Shown here: positions 1 through 9,635 of the stretch, one piece after another | Layout: every line of letters begins with the position of its first letter | Position numbering within the stretch: the stretch's first letter is position 1 | NCBI RefSeq assembly: GCF_030272615.1 | Contig: NC_081408.1 | Span: 67,619,546 to 67,683,545, forward strand | Direction: 5' to 3' | DNA from: Cryptomeria japonica | Taxonomy: Eukaryota > Streptophyta > Pinopsida > Cupressales > Cupressaceae | DNA length: 64,000 nt | Notes under the pieces: generated by a model | What the model saw: the letters and a program-made list of their open reading frames with translations, nothing else | Databases searched by the model: none | Told to the model about the DNA's origin: nothing | Translations under genes and position numbers: made by a program

Positions 1-271
1 CATCTTCAAGTGGCTTAGTAAAGGTATATATAGTATCAACACCCACATCTTTGATGCTACAAGTTTCTTCATGATTTGGTCCATTGATTACTTGTATTTG
101 ACACACTTGTGGGCATAACTTTGACATTTTTGTTAATCCCTGTCGTCTCTTCCATTCAGCTTCCTCTAGACTGATGACTTGTTATTTTTCTATAGCTTCT
201 AATTCTTCTTTTGTAGTTTCATACCTGATTTATCTTATCTCATTAGGAGGGTTGGTAGGTGAAGAAATTGC

Positions 272-925
272 TTATGTCTGATCTTTCTCCAGCTGTCGTT
301 CATAATCTTCTTGTCTTTTTAGCCTGATTTCTTCTATTTCCTTTTGCATTCTTAGGCATAATAGCTCTTGTGCATCATCTGTGATATCACTAGATTCTTC
401 AAGGGTTTCTATAGTAGATGTATCTAAGATGTGGTTTGGACCCCATTCATACTCATTTGAATTAGTTTTTGAATCATCTACTTGTTGTCTACCAGTATAT
501 GTGACTAGAACTTTTAGTGGTGCAAACAAATCTTTGATCCTATATACTTCGTCTCTCATATCCTCTGGGACATCTACTTCCTGTGGTATTATAGCTGATA
601 TAATTGGAACTTGATTACCATCTGTTTCCTCTCTTTGGGTGGGCAATTCTTTTTGTTCATCATCACACTCTTCCTGTGTTTGGTGAGTATTAATTTCTTG
701 TGTTGTTAAAGGTAGTACCTTTTTCTTCCACTTACGTTGATGGTGAGACATGTGCTTTTGATCTAATTGCTTTCTTGGATCATATCCCAGTCCAGCTTTA
801 TCATTGATAGACTTAGTTTGTAATTGAATGGGTTCAACAATACCTTGTTGACGCTTGCCTAGAGGACCATCACCAGAATATCCCATGTGTTGAAGCATCT
901 TATATCCTAGACCATATTGTATCAA
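272..925 (-). pseudogene. G-patch domain segment of gypsy pol, between protease and RT
   Basis: The start of this frame reads GLGYKMLQHMGYSGDGPLGK followed by RQQGIVEPI and later AGLGYD, which is a G-patch (glycine-rich, nucleic-acid-associated) signature. The rest is acidic and charged, ending in a Lys/Glu/Arg-rich helix. It continues the protease frame after one TGA. Below 271 the same frame goes on, with several stops, through a charged segment (EELEAIE, EAEWKRRQG), consistent with the linker to RT. A comparable G-patch follows the protease in the nested element near 20880. The biochemical role in plant elements is unknown to me; betaretroviruses carry a G-patch next to protease. Confidence 0.75.
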
Positions 926-940
926 GGAAATCTCACAATA

Positions 941-1664
941 TCATGTTTCTTTGTTTGCACTATCTTCTTTGAAAAGTGATTTGAGGATATCATCCTCTTC
1001 TATTTCAATTGCAAGAGAAGTAGAGAATTGTATAAAGAGACCATCATAAATGACTTTTGGAGTTGAAATTTGTGGCTTCATAACCTTTGATAGTTTTTCC
1101 GACTGTCTTGGTGATGGAGGAAGAGATGTTAGTGAGAGTATAGGCTCTATGTTGTAGCCATCCATGCCAATATTTGTGATTTTCAATTTCTTTTGTAAAT
1201 GTTTTAGTAGAGATTCAAAACTTTCAACTGTGGAGGCTACTCTATTATGAGGAACAAAAGCATCAGCACTATGCGTTAATGCATTGCAGGTATAGCCAGT
1301 ATCGGCAAGAATATTGACTTCAACTCCATTATAAGGAAATTGTAGGCATTGATGATATGTAGATGGTACTGATTTTATTTCATGAATCCATGGCCTACCC
1401 AGTAAGATGTTGTATGAAAGATGAAGATACAAGACTTGGAAAATGACATCTCGTTCCATAGGTCCTACTCTGATTGGTAAAAGTACCAGACCCTTAGAAG
1501 TTCTTTCTTCTTCATCATAAGCCTTGATTGTTATCTTCTTTGTTGGATCAATAACATTTTCAGAAAATCCTAGTAGTTTCAATAGATTGTAGGTACAGAT
1601 ATTCAACCCGGTGTGTCCATCTATCAAAACATGTTTAACGCAGTGTTTATGGATCACGGCTTCA
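941..1664 (-). pseudogene. Retroelement aspartic protease (retropepsin-like) domain
   Basis: The minus-strand frame shows the motif LIDGHTGLNICT, followed by a stretch ending in YNILLGRPWIHE and VPSTYHQCLQFPYNG. These blocks are typical of the protease of plant Tat-like Ty3/gypsy elements, which would cut the Gag-Pol polyprotein. The catalytic Asp is present, but the usual D-S/T-G is replaced by D-G. The same variant occurs at 20153, so it is probably a lineage trait rather than damage. The first 26 residues of the open frame beyond 1664 look like unrelated flanking sequence. A TGA at 941-943 separates this part from the G-patch part in the same frame. Confidence 0.78.
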
Positions 1665-1903
1665 GAGTATACTGAGCAGAGTATGCAAAGTATCCAAGGA
1701 TAGTAAGCAGAGCACACAAGCATAGAACCGAGCATGCAAAATCAGAGTCATGTATAGTATAATGATAAGGGGAGTATATCTGAATATTCTATTTTTTTGA
1801 CTATTGTATATATTGTCAAGTATAGTCATTTTGCAAAGTATATAGATTTTTGAGTTATGACTTTGAAAGTAGTTTTTGTCAAACATCGCAACTAATGTCA
1901 AAA
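1665..1903 (+). mobile_element. 3' end of a Ty1/copia-like internal region with polypurine tract
   Basis: This is AT-rich sequence with degenerate GAGTATACTGAGCAGAG-type words and no convincing ORF. It ends in AAAAGGGGA, which, rejoined across the solo LTR insertion, reads AAAAGGGGAGAT directly before the TGTTA start of the LTR at 7914. That is the normal place and composition of a polypurine tract. The retroelement class is inferred from the LTR's 3' end (ATTCACCCCTCCTCTC), which is characteristic of plant copia LTRs. Confidence 0.55.
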
Positions 1904-1908
1904 GGGGA
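1904..1908. repeat. Target-site duplication, left copy (GGGGA)
   Basis: GGGGA here is repeated at 7906-7910, exactly flanking the TG...CA bounded sequence 1909-7905. A perfect 5-bp duplication is the expected integrase footprint of an LTR element and defines the solo LTR ends. Confidence 0.9.
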
Positions 1909-2248
1909 TGTTATCACTGTTTTAAATTTGGGTTCTTCTTTTCCCATAATTGGCTATGGTACCTTGAAAAATTTCGAATAGGGTGTAGTCCCAAGTGCTT
2001 CAGCTTTGTTCTAAACTTAGAGGGTTTAAGGGTTTTTTTTAAGTGTTAGACCTTATCTTTTGTGTTAAACCCTCTGGTTTCTATTCTGCCGTTACTTTAT
2101 TTCACTTAAGTTATGGGTCGTGGGGTCGTAGGAAGTGTCCCCCCTTGTTTTTTACCTAGGCGGTTACGTTGTTTATTTGAAAATTTTTTGCCTTGTATTA
2201 TTTCATTCTAAAGTGTCGGGCCCAGTAAACGTCGATCAACTTGAGGAA

Positions 2249-2345
2249 GGATCCGACGGTTGGCGCTATTTCGCAAGGGTAAGATGCTCACCCCTTAAGG
2301 CCGCGAAATAGCGAGAATGAATATCAGTCGTCGATGTGTCATGAC
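2249..2345 (+). promoter_or_regulatory. U3 module 1 with perfect CGCTATTTCGC/GCGAAATAGCG inverted repeat
   Basis: CGCTATTTCGC at 2264-2274 is the exact reverse complement of GCGAAATAGCG at 2303-2313. The interval also contains AAGGGT and ACCCCTT, which can extend the stem. The module opens with ATCCGACGG. It is repeated near 2690-2790 and, degenerated, in the other LTR copies. It lies about 0.5 kb upstream of the TATA-like box, so an enhancer-like role in transcription is plausible but inferred. Confidence 0.6.
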
Positions 2346-2686
2346 GGAGGAAGTAAAGGATGTGGCTGTCAAAGAAGGTAGGGCCCCCCCATGGTTTTCT
2401 TCTGGCATATTAAAAGATAGCACGTGGCACAAGTCACCACAATCAGCAGGTCAGGATTAAAGGTTCAAAAGTGGGTCCCAAAGATGAGTTGGATCGCAGG
2501 TGGAAATGACCTGGCAGGGACAGCTCTTAACAATTTATTGAGACCCCGTGGCTCCTTCCAGCAAATGACAGAATGACAAGTCAGATCCAAAAGTGACAGG
2601 GCGCCAGGTGTCCACTACGTGTCCGCGGGCCCACCATCTCTGAGAACCTTTTCAGAGGGTTTAAAAGCTGAGCAAGTTGAAATATG

Positions 2687-2790
2687 ATCTAACGATTCAC
2701 GCTATTTCACAAGGGCGAGGTTCTCACTTCTTAAGGCCGCGAAATAGCGAGAGTTAACGAGGGTCGTCCACGTGTCATGATGATGACATG
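2687..2790 (+). promoter_or_regulatory. U3 module 2 (CGCTATTTCAC/GCGAAATAGCG)
   Basis: This is the second copy of the module. It opens with GATCTAACG; CGCTATTTCAC at 2700-2710 is matched by GCGAAATAGCG at 2739-2749 with one mismatch in the stem. The block CTTAAGGCC before the right arm is shared with module 1. Both are followed by a similar CGTGTCATGA segment. Confidence 0.6.
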
Positions 2791-2821
2791 GCAAAAAGGG
2801 AAAAATATGGGCCCACCACAG

Positions 2822-2829
2822 TATAAAGG
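2822..2829 (+). promoter_or_regulatory. TATA-like box TATAAAGG of the LTR
   Basis: TATAAAGG lies 506 bp upstream of the ATG at 3328 and downstream of both U3 modules. If used, transcription would start near 2850-2860 and the LTR frame would be the first ORF on the RNA. No transcript evidence is available here. Confidence 0.4.
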
Positions 2830-3002
2830 GAGACATTCGGCCAGTATCAAAACAGAATGCGAAGGGATTTTCTAAGCCAATGGGTGGATGCCGCGTGGTA
2901 TTATGTAGCCAATAGAAAGATGGGACCCAGACTAAAGACAAAGCCATCAAAAATGAAATTAACAGTGAGACACTTGCAGGAAGGCTGCGACCCGTTGGAG
3001 CC

Positions 3003-3033
3003 AAAATATGAATTCTCGTATGAATTCAATTTT
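3003..3033 (+). promoter_or_regulatory. Conserved leader hairpin (TGAATTC/GAATTCA)
   Basis: TGAATTC, a short loop, then GAATTCA forms a perfect stem, with AAAAT and ATTTT able to extend it. The same structure with a different loop sequence occurs at 10816-10838 and 41214-41237 in the other LTR copies, always before the LTR ORF and just after a CCNTTGGAGCC block. The conserved arms with a changing loop suggest an RNA or DNA secondary structure. Confidence 0.5.
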
Positions 3034-3327
3034 GAAGGGACGACCGAAGCATGCAGAATCAATGTTATAGTTAAGGCTCAGAGTACAAGCATTTGATTTC
3101 CTAACAACCAAGTAAGGATATCTTTTAAAAGGATTTTTGCAGAAGAAGCAGACGTAGAGTTATCCTTTTCCGAAAATAGAGCAAGCGGTTCAGTTGCAGA
3201 GCAATTTCCTTCAAGCAAGCATCAGGTTCTCTCATGTTTTGAAGCAATTTTTGTGTGGTTTTTAGATAAAATCATTTGCGTATTGCAGGATTGTTTAAGA
3301 GTGTATTCATTTTCTTGCATCTTTCAA

Positions 3328-6300
3328 ATGGCTCCTAAAAGGGAATTTTCTGGCAAGGTTGATTATTTAGAAAGAAGTGTATGTGATGACTTTTTAGAAC
3401 AGTTGACGTTGTCAACTAACTAGGCATCGAAGGCCAAAGAGTTAGTGCCCAGGGCTCCCCATCTGAAGATAGGAGAAGGATTATATGACAAAGGTAATTG
3501 GTTAAGAGACCCATAGGTTGGACTGTCTGGGTTGGGGCTGTTTAGAGTCAGATTTGGGATGAGGAATTCTCCTGCTCCTCAAAATAGCATTTGGGAACTA
3601 GATGTCGGGAAGTTGGTAGTCCCAGGGGTGTTCATGGATACAGATTTGTTAACCCAAATGGCATTGAACTATGATTCAGTTACAAGATGCATCCGGGATG
3701 TTAATGGGAAAACCCTTGTAGAAATTAATGCAGAGGAATTGAGAACAGCGTTTGGGCTCAATGAGTTCACAAACTTCCTGGAACCCATAAATTTCACACA
3801 ATTAGCCCAAGTGTATAGTGCGCAGAGGAGTCATCTTAGGAATGGGCCTCTTAAAGAACTTTTCCTAAAAATAGGAGGGTTAGCAGTTGTAGGGCCCAAC
3901 ACACAAGAGCCCTTTTCATTGAGTATGTTTACCTTAAAGGCTAAAGGAATGTATTGGGCACTTTGCCAAGTTCTAGGAGAGGATGCTGAATCAGATATGC
4001 CAAACCATTACTTGTTAATGATTGTTCAAATTTTGAATCCTTCTCTTGCTATTACATTTGATTATGCCTCTTATATTGCCGATGCTATCCATGGAGGGTT
4101 GATAGGAATAAAAAATGGGAAGGTGGATAGGCCATTCGGATGGTACTCACTCTTGATGCACCTTTTTCTCTTCAAAGGTGGTGATTATTTCACCAGTGGA
4201 ATGGACCTGGTAAAAGAGAAGGAAGGAGAGAAGATGCCAGTACAACTATGGAGCACTGTGTTGTCATGGGACAGAGAGGATGCCAGTTTCCTAAAGTTTG
4301 ATAAATATTTTGCATCCAAAATAAGGACTCTCCTTTGCTCTGACAACCCAAGAGTCCCCAAGGTTCTCTTGGAATTCCTAAGGCCAAAAGAATTCGCAGA
4401 GAACATCAAGATAGTTCATAACTGGGGTGATATGTACTTATATCTAGTCTCCACAGTTTTCAGAGTTTTTGGTTTCAGAGGCACCCCATTTTTGTTACCA
4501 TATCAGGTCCCTCTCAAAGTGGGAATAGCTGAGATCCTTAGACAAATTGGTGGCCTACAAGAGGCAGAGCTAACAGGTAGAGGTAAAGGGACAATTTTCC
4601 CTGCAACTACAGTAGCCCACCAAATTGTAATTACAAAGGGAGGCTGGAATTGTTTTGAGGATTTCCTCAAACCCTACCATTTATCCACTGTAGTGTCCAG
4701 ATGTGCTGATCCAGAGGACTTCTACAATGGTGTGTTTAGGAAGAAGGTAGCATGCAGAGGTAGGCCTCATCAATTCCACTTTCCTGAGGACCTCATCAGG
4801 AATGAATTTGATTTAGATGAACAGGAGTTGAGGAAAGAAAAATGGGTGGCTTACAAGAAAGCCTTGGATTTTGTGCATCAGTTTGATGCTAGCTATGACC
4901 CATTGTCTAGCTTCTTCCCATTGGAAGAAAAAATAAAATTTTTGATTGTTTGCTTTGAAGATGTGATGCAAACATTGAAGGAGAAGAGGGAAGTTGTAAT
5001 GAAGAATAACCCTAAAAAGGCAAGAATGATTTTAGGCAAGTCAGCTTCCACTAAAGCAATCCCTCCTGGTGACTACACCCTGCATAAGAAAGCAGGTTAC
5101 AGTGTGCTGGTGCCTACAACAGGGGAGCCCTCTTCATCCAAAGGAAAGAGGAAGGTACAAGATGTCATTGACATCCAGGATAGCCCAAAGAAGCAAAGGG
5201 TGGGGAAGGAAGTGCAATCAGATACACCCCTATATTCCCCATCCCAATACCCTCTCCACATAGGAGATGAACAAGTAGCAACTGAATACCTCTCGCAGTT
5301 GGACAGCTTGGGAGAGATTGCATACACATATAATGAAGTAGAAGAAGGGATGCTAGAAGATCCCGCTGAAGCACAAATGGACATCACTTCTACTGAACTT
5401 AAAGGCCAGGAGTGGGATCCTGAGATAAAGAAGGCCACTAGTGCCTTTTTAGCTGATGATAATTTTGTCACATCTGAAGCATTCATGCAATTTGTCTGGA
5501 AACAGCATATAGATAAATATAATGCTAGATGTGAAACAAGAAAGGCAGAGTAGCCCAACAAAGATCCAGCCTCAGTGGAGGAAGAAATAAAACAGGAGAT
5601 GATGGAAGAATTCAAAACCATCACTCCTGAACAGGGAAGGGATCTAGTAGCACAAGTTGGAGTGCTCATTTTACCAGAATGGAATATTGTTGATGCTTTG
5701 GTGCTAGATGCAGTAAGAAAAGAGACTAAACCCATGGAAGGGGTTACATTCAATAAGGACAATGCTGCACTAGTCATGTGGTCCCTCAAAAGAAATGAGG
5801 ACAAGAAAGGTAAAGACACGTCAGGGACAAGTCACCTTGGTGGATTGATGATTAAAAGAGTAGAGAGCACAGGGGTAGTAGAGGCTGCTAGCACTATGTT
5901 AGAGACTGCCAAATTTAGTGTTGCAGTGGCTGAAAAGGAAGCCAAAGAAAAGGAGGCCCTCCATATTAAATTGGAAACAGTTTTGAAGGCCTATGATAGT
6001 GCCAAGGAGGAGATAAGAGGCAAAGATAGCATCATTGCCAAATTGCAGAGCCAGCTGGTGGGACAACGCCAACAAGGTGAGTCTTCAACATTGATGATCG
6101 CCTCTTCTCCTGCAAGACCTCCACCTACTAGCCCCATTATTGAGCTCCCACCATCTCCTGCGCCTTCCAGCTCTCAAATGATTGAGATAACTCCCCAAGA
6201 ATTGGAGAACCTAAAGCAAACTCAGGCCTTTTATGCGGGGAAGTATGAGGAGAAAATAAAAGCCACAATCTCCAGTTTTGCAAACACTATAAATGCCTCA

Positions 6301-6969
6301 CTACTTTACAATAGTGTGGGAAAAGTCATGGAGATATGGAATGAGTTAAGGAGAGATAAGGCCATTTTGACACCCATTTTTGACAGATGGAGGCCTAGGG
6401 AGAAAGATTTAGAGTTCATGTGTGTTTCCTGTGATGAAGCAAGGGCCAATCCCATTATAAAATCTACCTCTGATGTTGCTAAAGTTTTAATGCAATTGGC
6501 TACAGATGTAGACAATGTGGATAGGAAGGTCAATTTATGTAAGAAGGAATACACTGATCAGGTTTTTGAGTTGCTCCCAGGAATTTTTGCTAATCCAGAT
6601 CAGCTGAAAGAGAAGCAAGCATGGCTAAATGAGATAAAAGCCAAGTTGTCAGCAAGGGTCAAGGGAATCATTGATCTTGATGATACCTCGTTCTTTGTTA
6701 TAACCATACAGGAAATAGAAAGAATTAAATCACATTATAATTTTCTTAACTCAGAAGTCAACAAACTAAGAAATTCTTGGAAAAGGTTGACTAAAGTTAA
6801 GAATGATGTGATTAGTTTTTCATGGCTGATAGAAGAGACATACAATGAATGGGGAGTTAAATATTCCACCCATGATCCGGAGTAGTTGGAGAGTGCCCCT
6901 GAACAGCCAGAAGAGGTTGCAACCGAACAACCTGTTGAACAGACTGCAGAAGCTGAAAAGAGTGCATAA
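3328..6969 (+). pseudogene. LTR-encoded large protein of unknown family (about 1,213 codons, 4 in-frame TAG)
   Basis: One frame runs from ATG 3328 (a start conserved at 11104 and 41502) to TAA 6967-6969 with no frameshift, broken only by TAG at 3421, 3514, 5551 and 6883. The N-terminal half is a compact region with blocks such as NSIWELDVGKLVVPGVFMD, KGMYWALCQ, NPSLAITFDYASY and VHNWGDMYLY. Next comes a basic segment resembling a bipartite nuclear signal (KGKRK ... KKQR, encoded near 5140-5205) and an acidic linker. A Glu/Lys-rich coiled-coil part, a Pro/Ser-rich hinge (near 6100-6180) and a second helical region follow. I recognise no enzyme motif. Its layout is loosely reminiscent of plant transposon-associated proteins, but that is weak. 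It is not gag or pol, and is repeated in each LTR of the family. Confidence 0.8.
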
Positions 6970-7905
6970 CTGCTTTGCGTAAAAATTGTAACCACATCAA
7001 TTTTGGAAATACTTGTAACAAACCCTCCTCGAAAAGTCCAAAGCTTTGTGCATCCATGTTGTTATAAATGGATACCAGGACTAGAGGGAAAGTGATCACA
7101 AAATTTTGTAAGAAAACTCCGCGGAAATATTATCTGAGCTTTTCCAAAGTTTAATGGAGAATTAGAATTTTTGTAAAATCTCTTCAAATGAATATCAATA
7201 TACAGGCCGTCAGTTTTGAGTAAAACTCTGTGTCATCTTCAATTTTGTCCACAAGTTTATTTACTGTTTTCATTCTGAACAATCCAGGATTTTTCTATTT
7301 GATTGAAATTGTAAGGCAATCTTAGTATGGGTGTTTTTTATCTTTTCTCTTTAGGAGGGAAATTAAATATGCATGATCACTCTTACCAGTAAATTCTTTG
7401 GGAGAAACTTTGAATTTTGAGGACCATAGTTTAGTTTGAAGTGATTGAATTCTTGTAGGTGTTAGGCATTTGCAAGGATTAGTGGAAACCAAGCTGATGG
7501 GAAGCATAAAGATATTTTGTTTCAGGAGTTTTATTTGAGTTTAGGTGACTCTGTAACCTCGGATAAAGCACTGGTATTAATCGAAGCTGTTTATTGCATG
7601 CTTTGTTGATCGAATATGCTGAAGTTAAGTATTGTTTCATTCTTTGTTTTCAGTTTCTTTCAAGGTGAATAAATCCACTGGTTTTTTGGACTGGTTTGCT
7701 GTGGGTTTGTTGTTTAAAAGTGTGAAGTTAATTCACAAAAGGTATACCCACCTGGGCTCTAAGAAAATCCTAAAGTGTAGAAGGTCTAACCAAACCTTGT
7801 CATATGTTGTCTCTGGAATCTCCTTATCCTTGATGTCTTCTCGGCACCCATTTTAGATCATATTATTCTAAGGGCATTGAAGGGAATCAGATTTTGAGAA
7901 CAACA
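6970..7905 (+). other. Non-coding 3' part of the solo LTR
   Basis: AT-rich sequence without a supported ORF. It aligns with 32486-33395, including CTTGTAA...GCATCCAT, TGAATATCAATATACAG, TTCACAAAAGGTATAC and the terminal AGGGAATCAGA. AATAAA occurs near 7667 but is not conserved at 33170, so its use as a polyadenylation signal is uncertain. Confidence 0.6.
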
Positions 7906-7910
7906 GGGGA
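7906..7910. repeat. Target-site duplication, right copy (GGGGA)
   Basis: Matches 1904-1908 exactly and directly follows the CA end of the solo LTR. Confidence 0.9.
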
Positions 7911-7913
7911 GAT

Positions 7914-9064
7914 TGTTACTACTTATGAAATTGCCATTAGTTTTTATATTCAAAGTCATACTATATACTCTAGTCGGTTATCACTACCGAATCATGCAGT
8001 CCGTATACATAGAGAAGTCGGTATGCATAGTCTAGTCGGTTACAGAGGAAAGTAGTCATAGAACGTAGTATACACTAAGTTGTCTACTAAGTATCTTTTC
8101 ATGTCTACTGAGCAGCAAAGATGACACACCATGTTGATATACACCAAATGAAATATGTTACCAGATTCATTGAACCTGGACATGCATATGAAAATGTGTT
8201 ACAAGATTGAGGCACATCTAACCATTATCATATTGGAAATTACACCAGAAGATTGTGTATGCTTTTGAGATCAATCTAACCAATGAAATATTTTGTATAG
8301 TTATTCATTCGATAAATCACATTTGTAAGATCGAAGCAATGAATTGGATCATCGTCTTAAGAGATCTATTTATACAACATGAGTTAAGGGTGTATACATC
8401 AATGTAAGAAGACTGCTATAGAGACACAGAGGTCACCGAGAAGGTTTTCAGAGAATAGCCAAAGAACAGAGTAAACAGAAGGGTTTACCAAGTTACTATA
8501 TGGGTTACCGAGGTATGCTATAAGCAAGGTAATCTATTCTGAGCACATAGAATCTGCTATAACATTTTAGATGTAAAGTTGTAGATATTTGTAATGATTT
8601 TATTGTAAAATTGTGAAGTAGAAAGAGAAACCTTTAACAGGGTAAAAGACTCTAATCAAGTCTATAAATTGTAAAGCCTCTAACCAGGTGCAACATTTAG
8701 ATTAAGTGTTATAAAATCCTTTAGCAAGGTGGATCTAACAGATCTTGTTACTCCTAACAGGGTAAGCTATCAGAAATAGCTAATTTGTAGCTCTAACTGA
8801 GAACTCTTTATTATTGCAGTAGTGAAGTTGTGGGTGCCATCCCCATCGCAGTTTTTCTCTCTAACCAAGAGTTTCTGCGTAACCAAAATATATGTGTTAT
8901 GGAGTGAATCGTGTATGATTATTATCTATTTGTTTAAACTTTATTTTATGTTACTGCACTATTCTGTTTATGCATAACAGTAAAGTTATTATTCAAGAAA
9001 AATTTTGGAGTACTAATTCACCCCTCCTCTCTTAGTACATTAGCTTTCCATATTGGGCCTAACA
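7914..9064 (+). mobile_element. Ty1/copia-like LTR (1,151 bp)
   Basis: It starts TGTTACTACTT and ends GGGCCTAACA, giving a perfect TGTTA/TAACA terminal inverted repeat. The 3' end contains AATTCACCCCTCCTCTC, a recurrent feature near the 3' end of plant copia LTRs. A polypurine tract precedes it (1901-1908 joined to 7911-7913). No good primer binding site follows: 9065 reads ATGGTCTCAAAAC. It is therefore the 3' LTR of an element whose body has been lost, apart from the short piece before the solo LTR. No ORF inside. Confidence 0.65.
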
Positions 9065-9308
9065 ATGGTCTCAAAACAAATGGTGACCATGGGGCCTTTT
9101 AAAATCCTCTTCCAAATTACAACAAGGATGGAGTTTCAACCTCAAATGATACATGCGGAGCTCGTATCAATCACATATATAACAACACCATCAATCATAT
9201 CTCAGCCAAGGACAATCAAGTAAATGCCATCAAAATCAAGGACAAAGGAGAAGATGAGTCAATCAATGTGACCACTAGGGCTCAAAAATATGTCTTGAAG
9301 GGGCATAT
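9065..9308 (+). pseudogene. Ty3/gypsy gag-protease linker fragment, plus strand
   Basis: The plus-strand frame shows NVTTRAQKYVLKG at the right end, matching the gag-protease linker of the nested element (VVTTRRSKIVLKG near 19796-19835). One stop lies near the left end. It belongs to the same Tat-like lineage as the fragment at 1-1664 but has the opposite orientation. It is cut at 9308 by the TG start of element 2's LTR; the last five bases (CATAT) would be its target duplication, whose partner is lost. Confidence 0.55.
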
Positions 9309-9635
9309 TGTTATCACTTTTTTGAAATGGATATTCTTGTTCCATAATTGGCTAAAAGTCTACAAAAAATTTGAGTCTGGTATGGCCTTGTTGCCTTTGC
9401 TTGTCTTAGGTCAGAAGAGGGTTTAAGGTTTGAGTTCTAACCCTTTCAGTTTTTGAGAAAAACCCTTATGTTCTAATTTTGTGTTACTTTTATCACTTAA
9501 AGAAGGGTCAGTCTATCGTGAGAAGTGTCCCCCCATGCGTTATTTCCCTAGGTGGTCCCTAAAATATTTAAAATTTATGCACCTTTACTTTACCTTGTTT
9601 TAATGTTTGTCGAGCCCTGTAAGTATTGTGCAACT

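Larger units (their letters stand above)
1..1664 (-). mobile_element. Ty3/gypsy (Tat-like) pol fragment, minus strand
   Basis: Read on the minus strand, this stretch carries a retropepsin-like protease, then a G-patch, then a linker towards RT, all in one frame. In-frame stops lie at 941-943 (TGA), 272-274 (TAA) and further on below 271. The fragment leaves the window before RT begins. Its plus-strand right edge, near 1664, abuts copia-type sequence, so its gag part is missing. It matches the protease region of the nested element at 20147-20494 closely in protein sequence, which places both in the same Tat-like lineage. Confidence 0.8.
1909..7905 (+). mobile_element. Solo LTR (5,997 bp) of an ORF-bearing Ty3/gypsy family
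   Basis: The sequence starts TGTTATCACTG and ends TTTGAGAACAACA. It is flanked by perfect GGGGA duplications and has no internal gag-pol. It aligns along its length with the 5' LTR of element 2 (9309-13190 plus 31008-33395) and with the truncated 3' LTR (40671-43963). The left third holds promoter-like modules, a TATAAAGG at 2822 and a conserved hairpin near 3003-3033. The middle holds a frame of about 1,213 codons. The right end (6970-7905) is non-coding but conserved with 32486-33395. A solo LTR normally arises by recombination between the two LTRs of one full element, so its boundaries show that the large ORF is genuinely part of the LTR. Confidence 0.92.

Noticed and set aside
5097-5819. 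Minus-strand 240-codon open frame opposite the LTR ORF
   Set aside because: It is a shadow of the plus-strand frame, spans its TAG at 5551, is rich in Ser/Leu/Cys with no domain, and is not kept open in the other copies.
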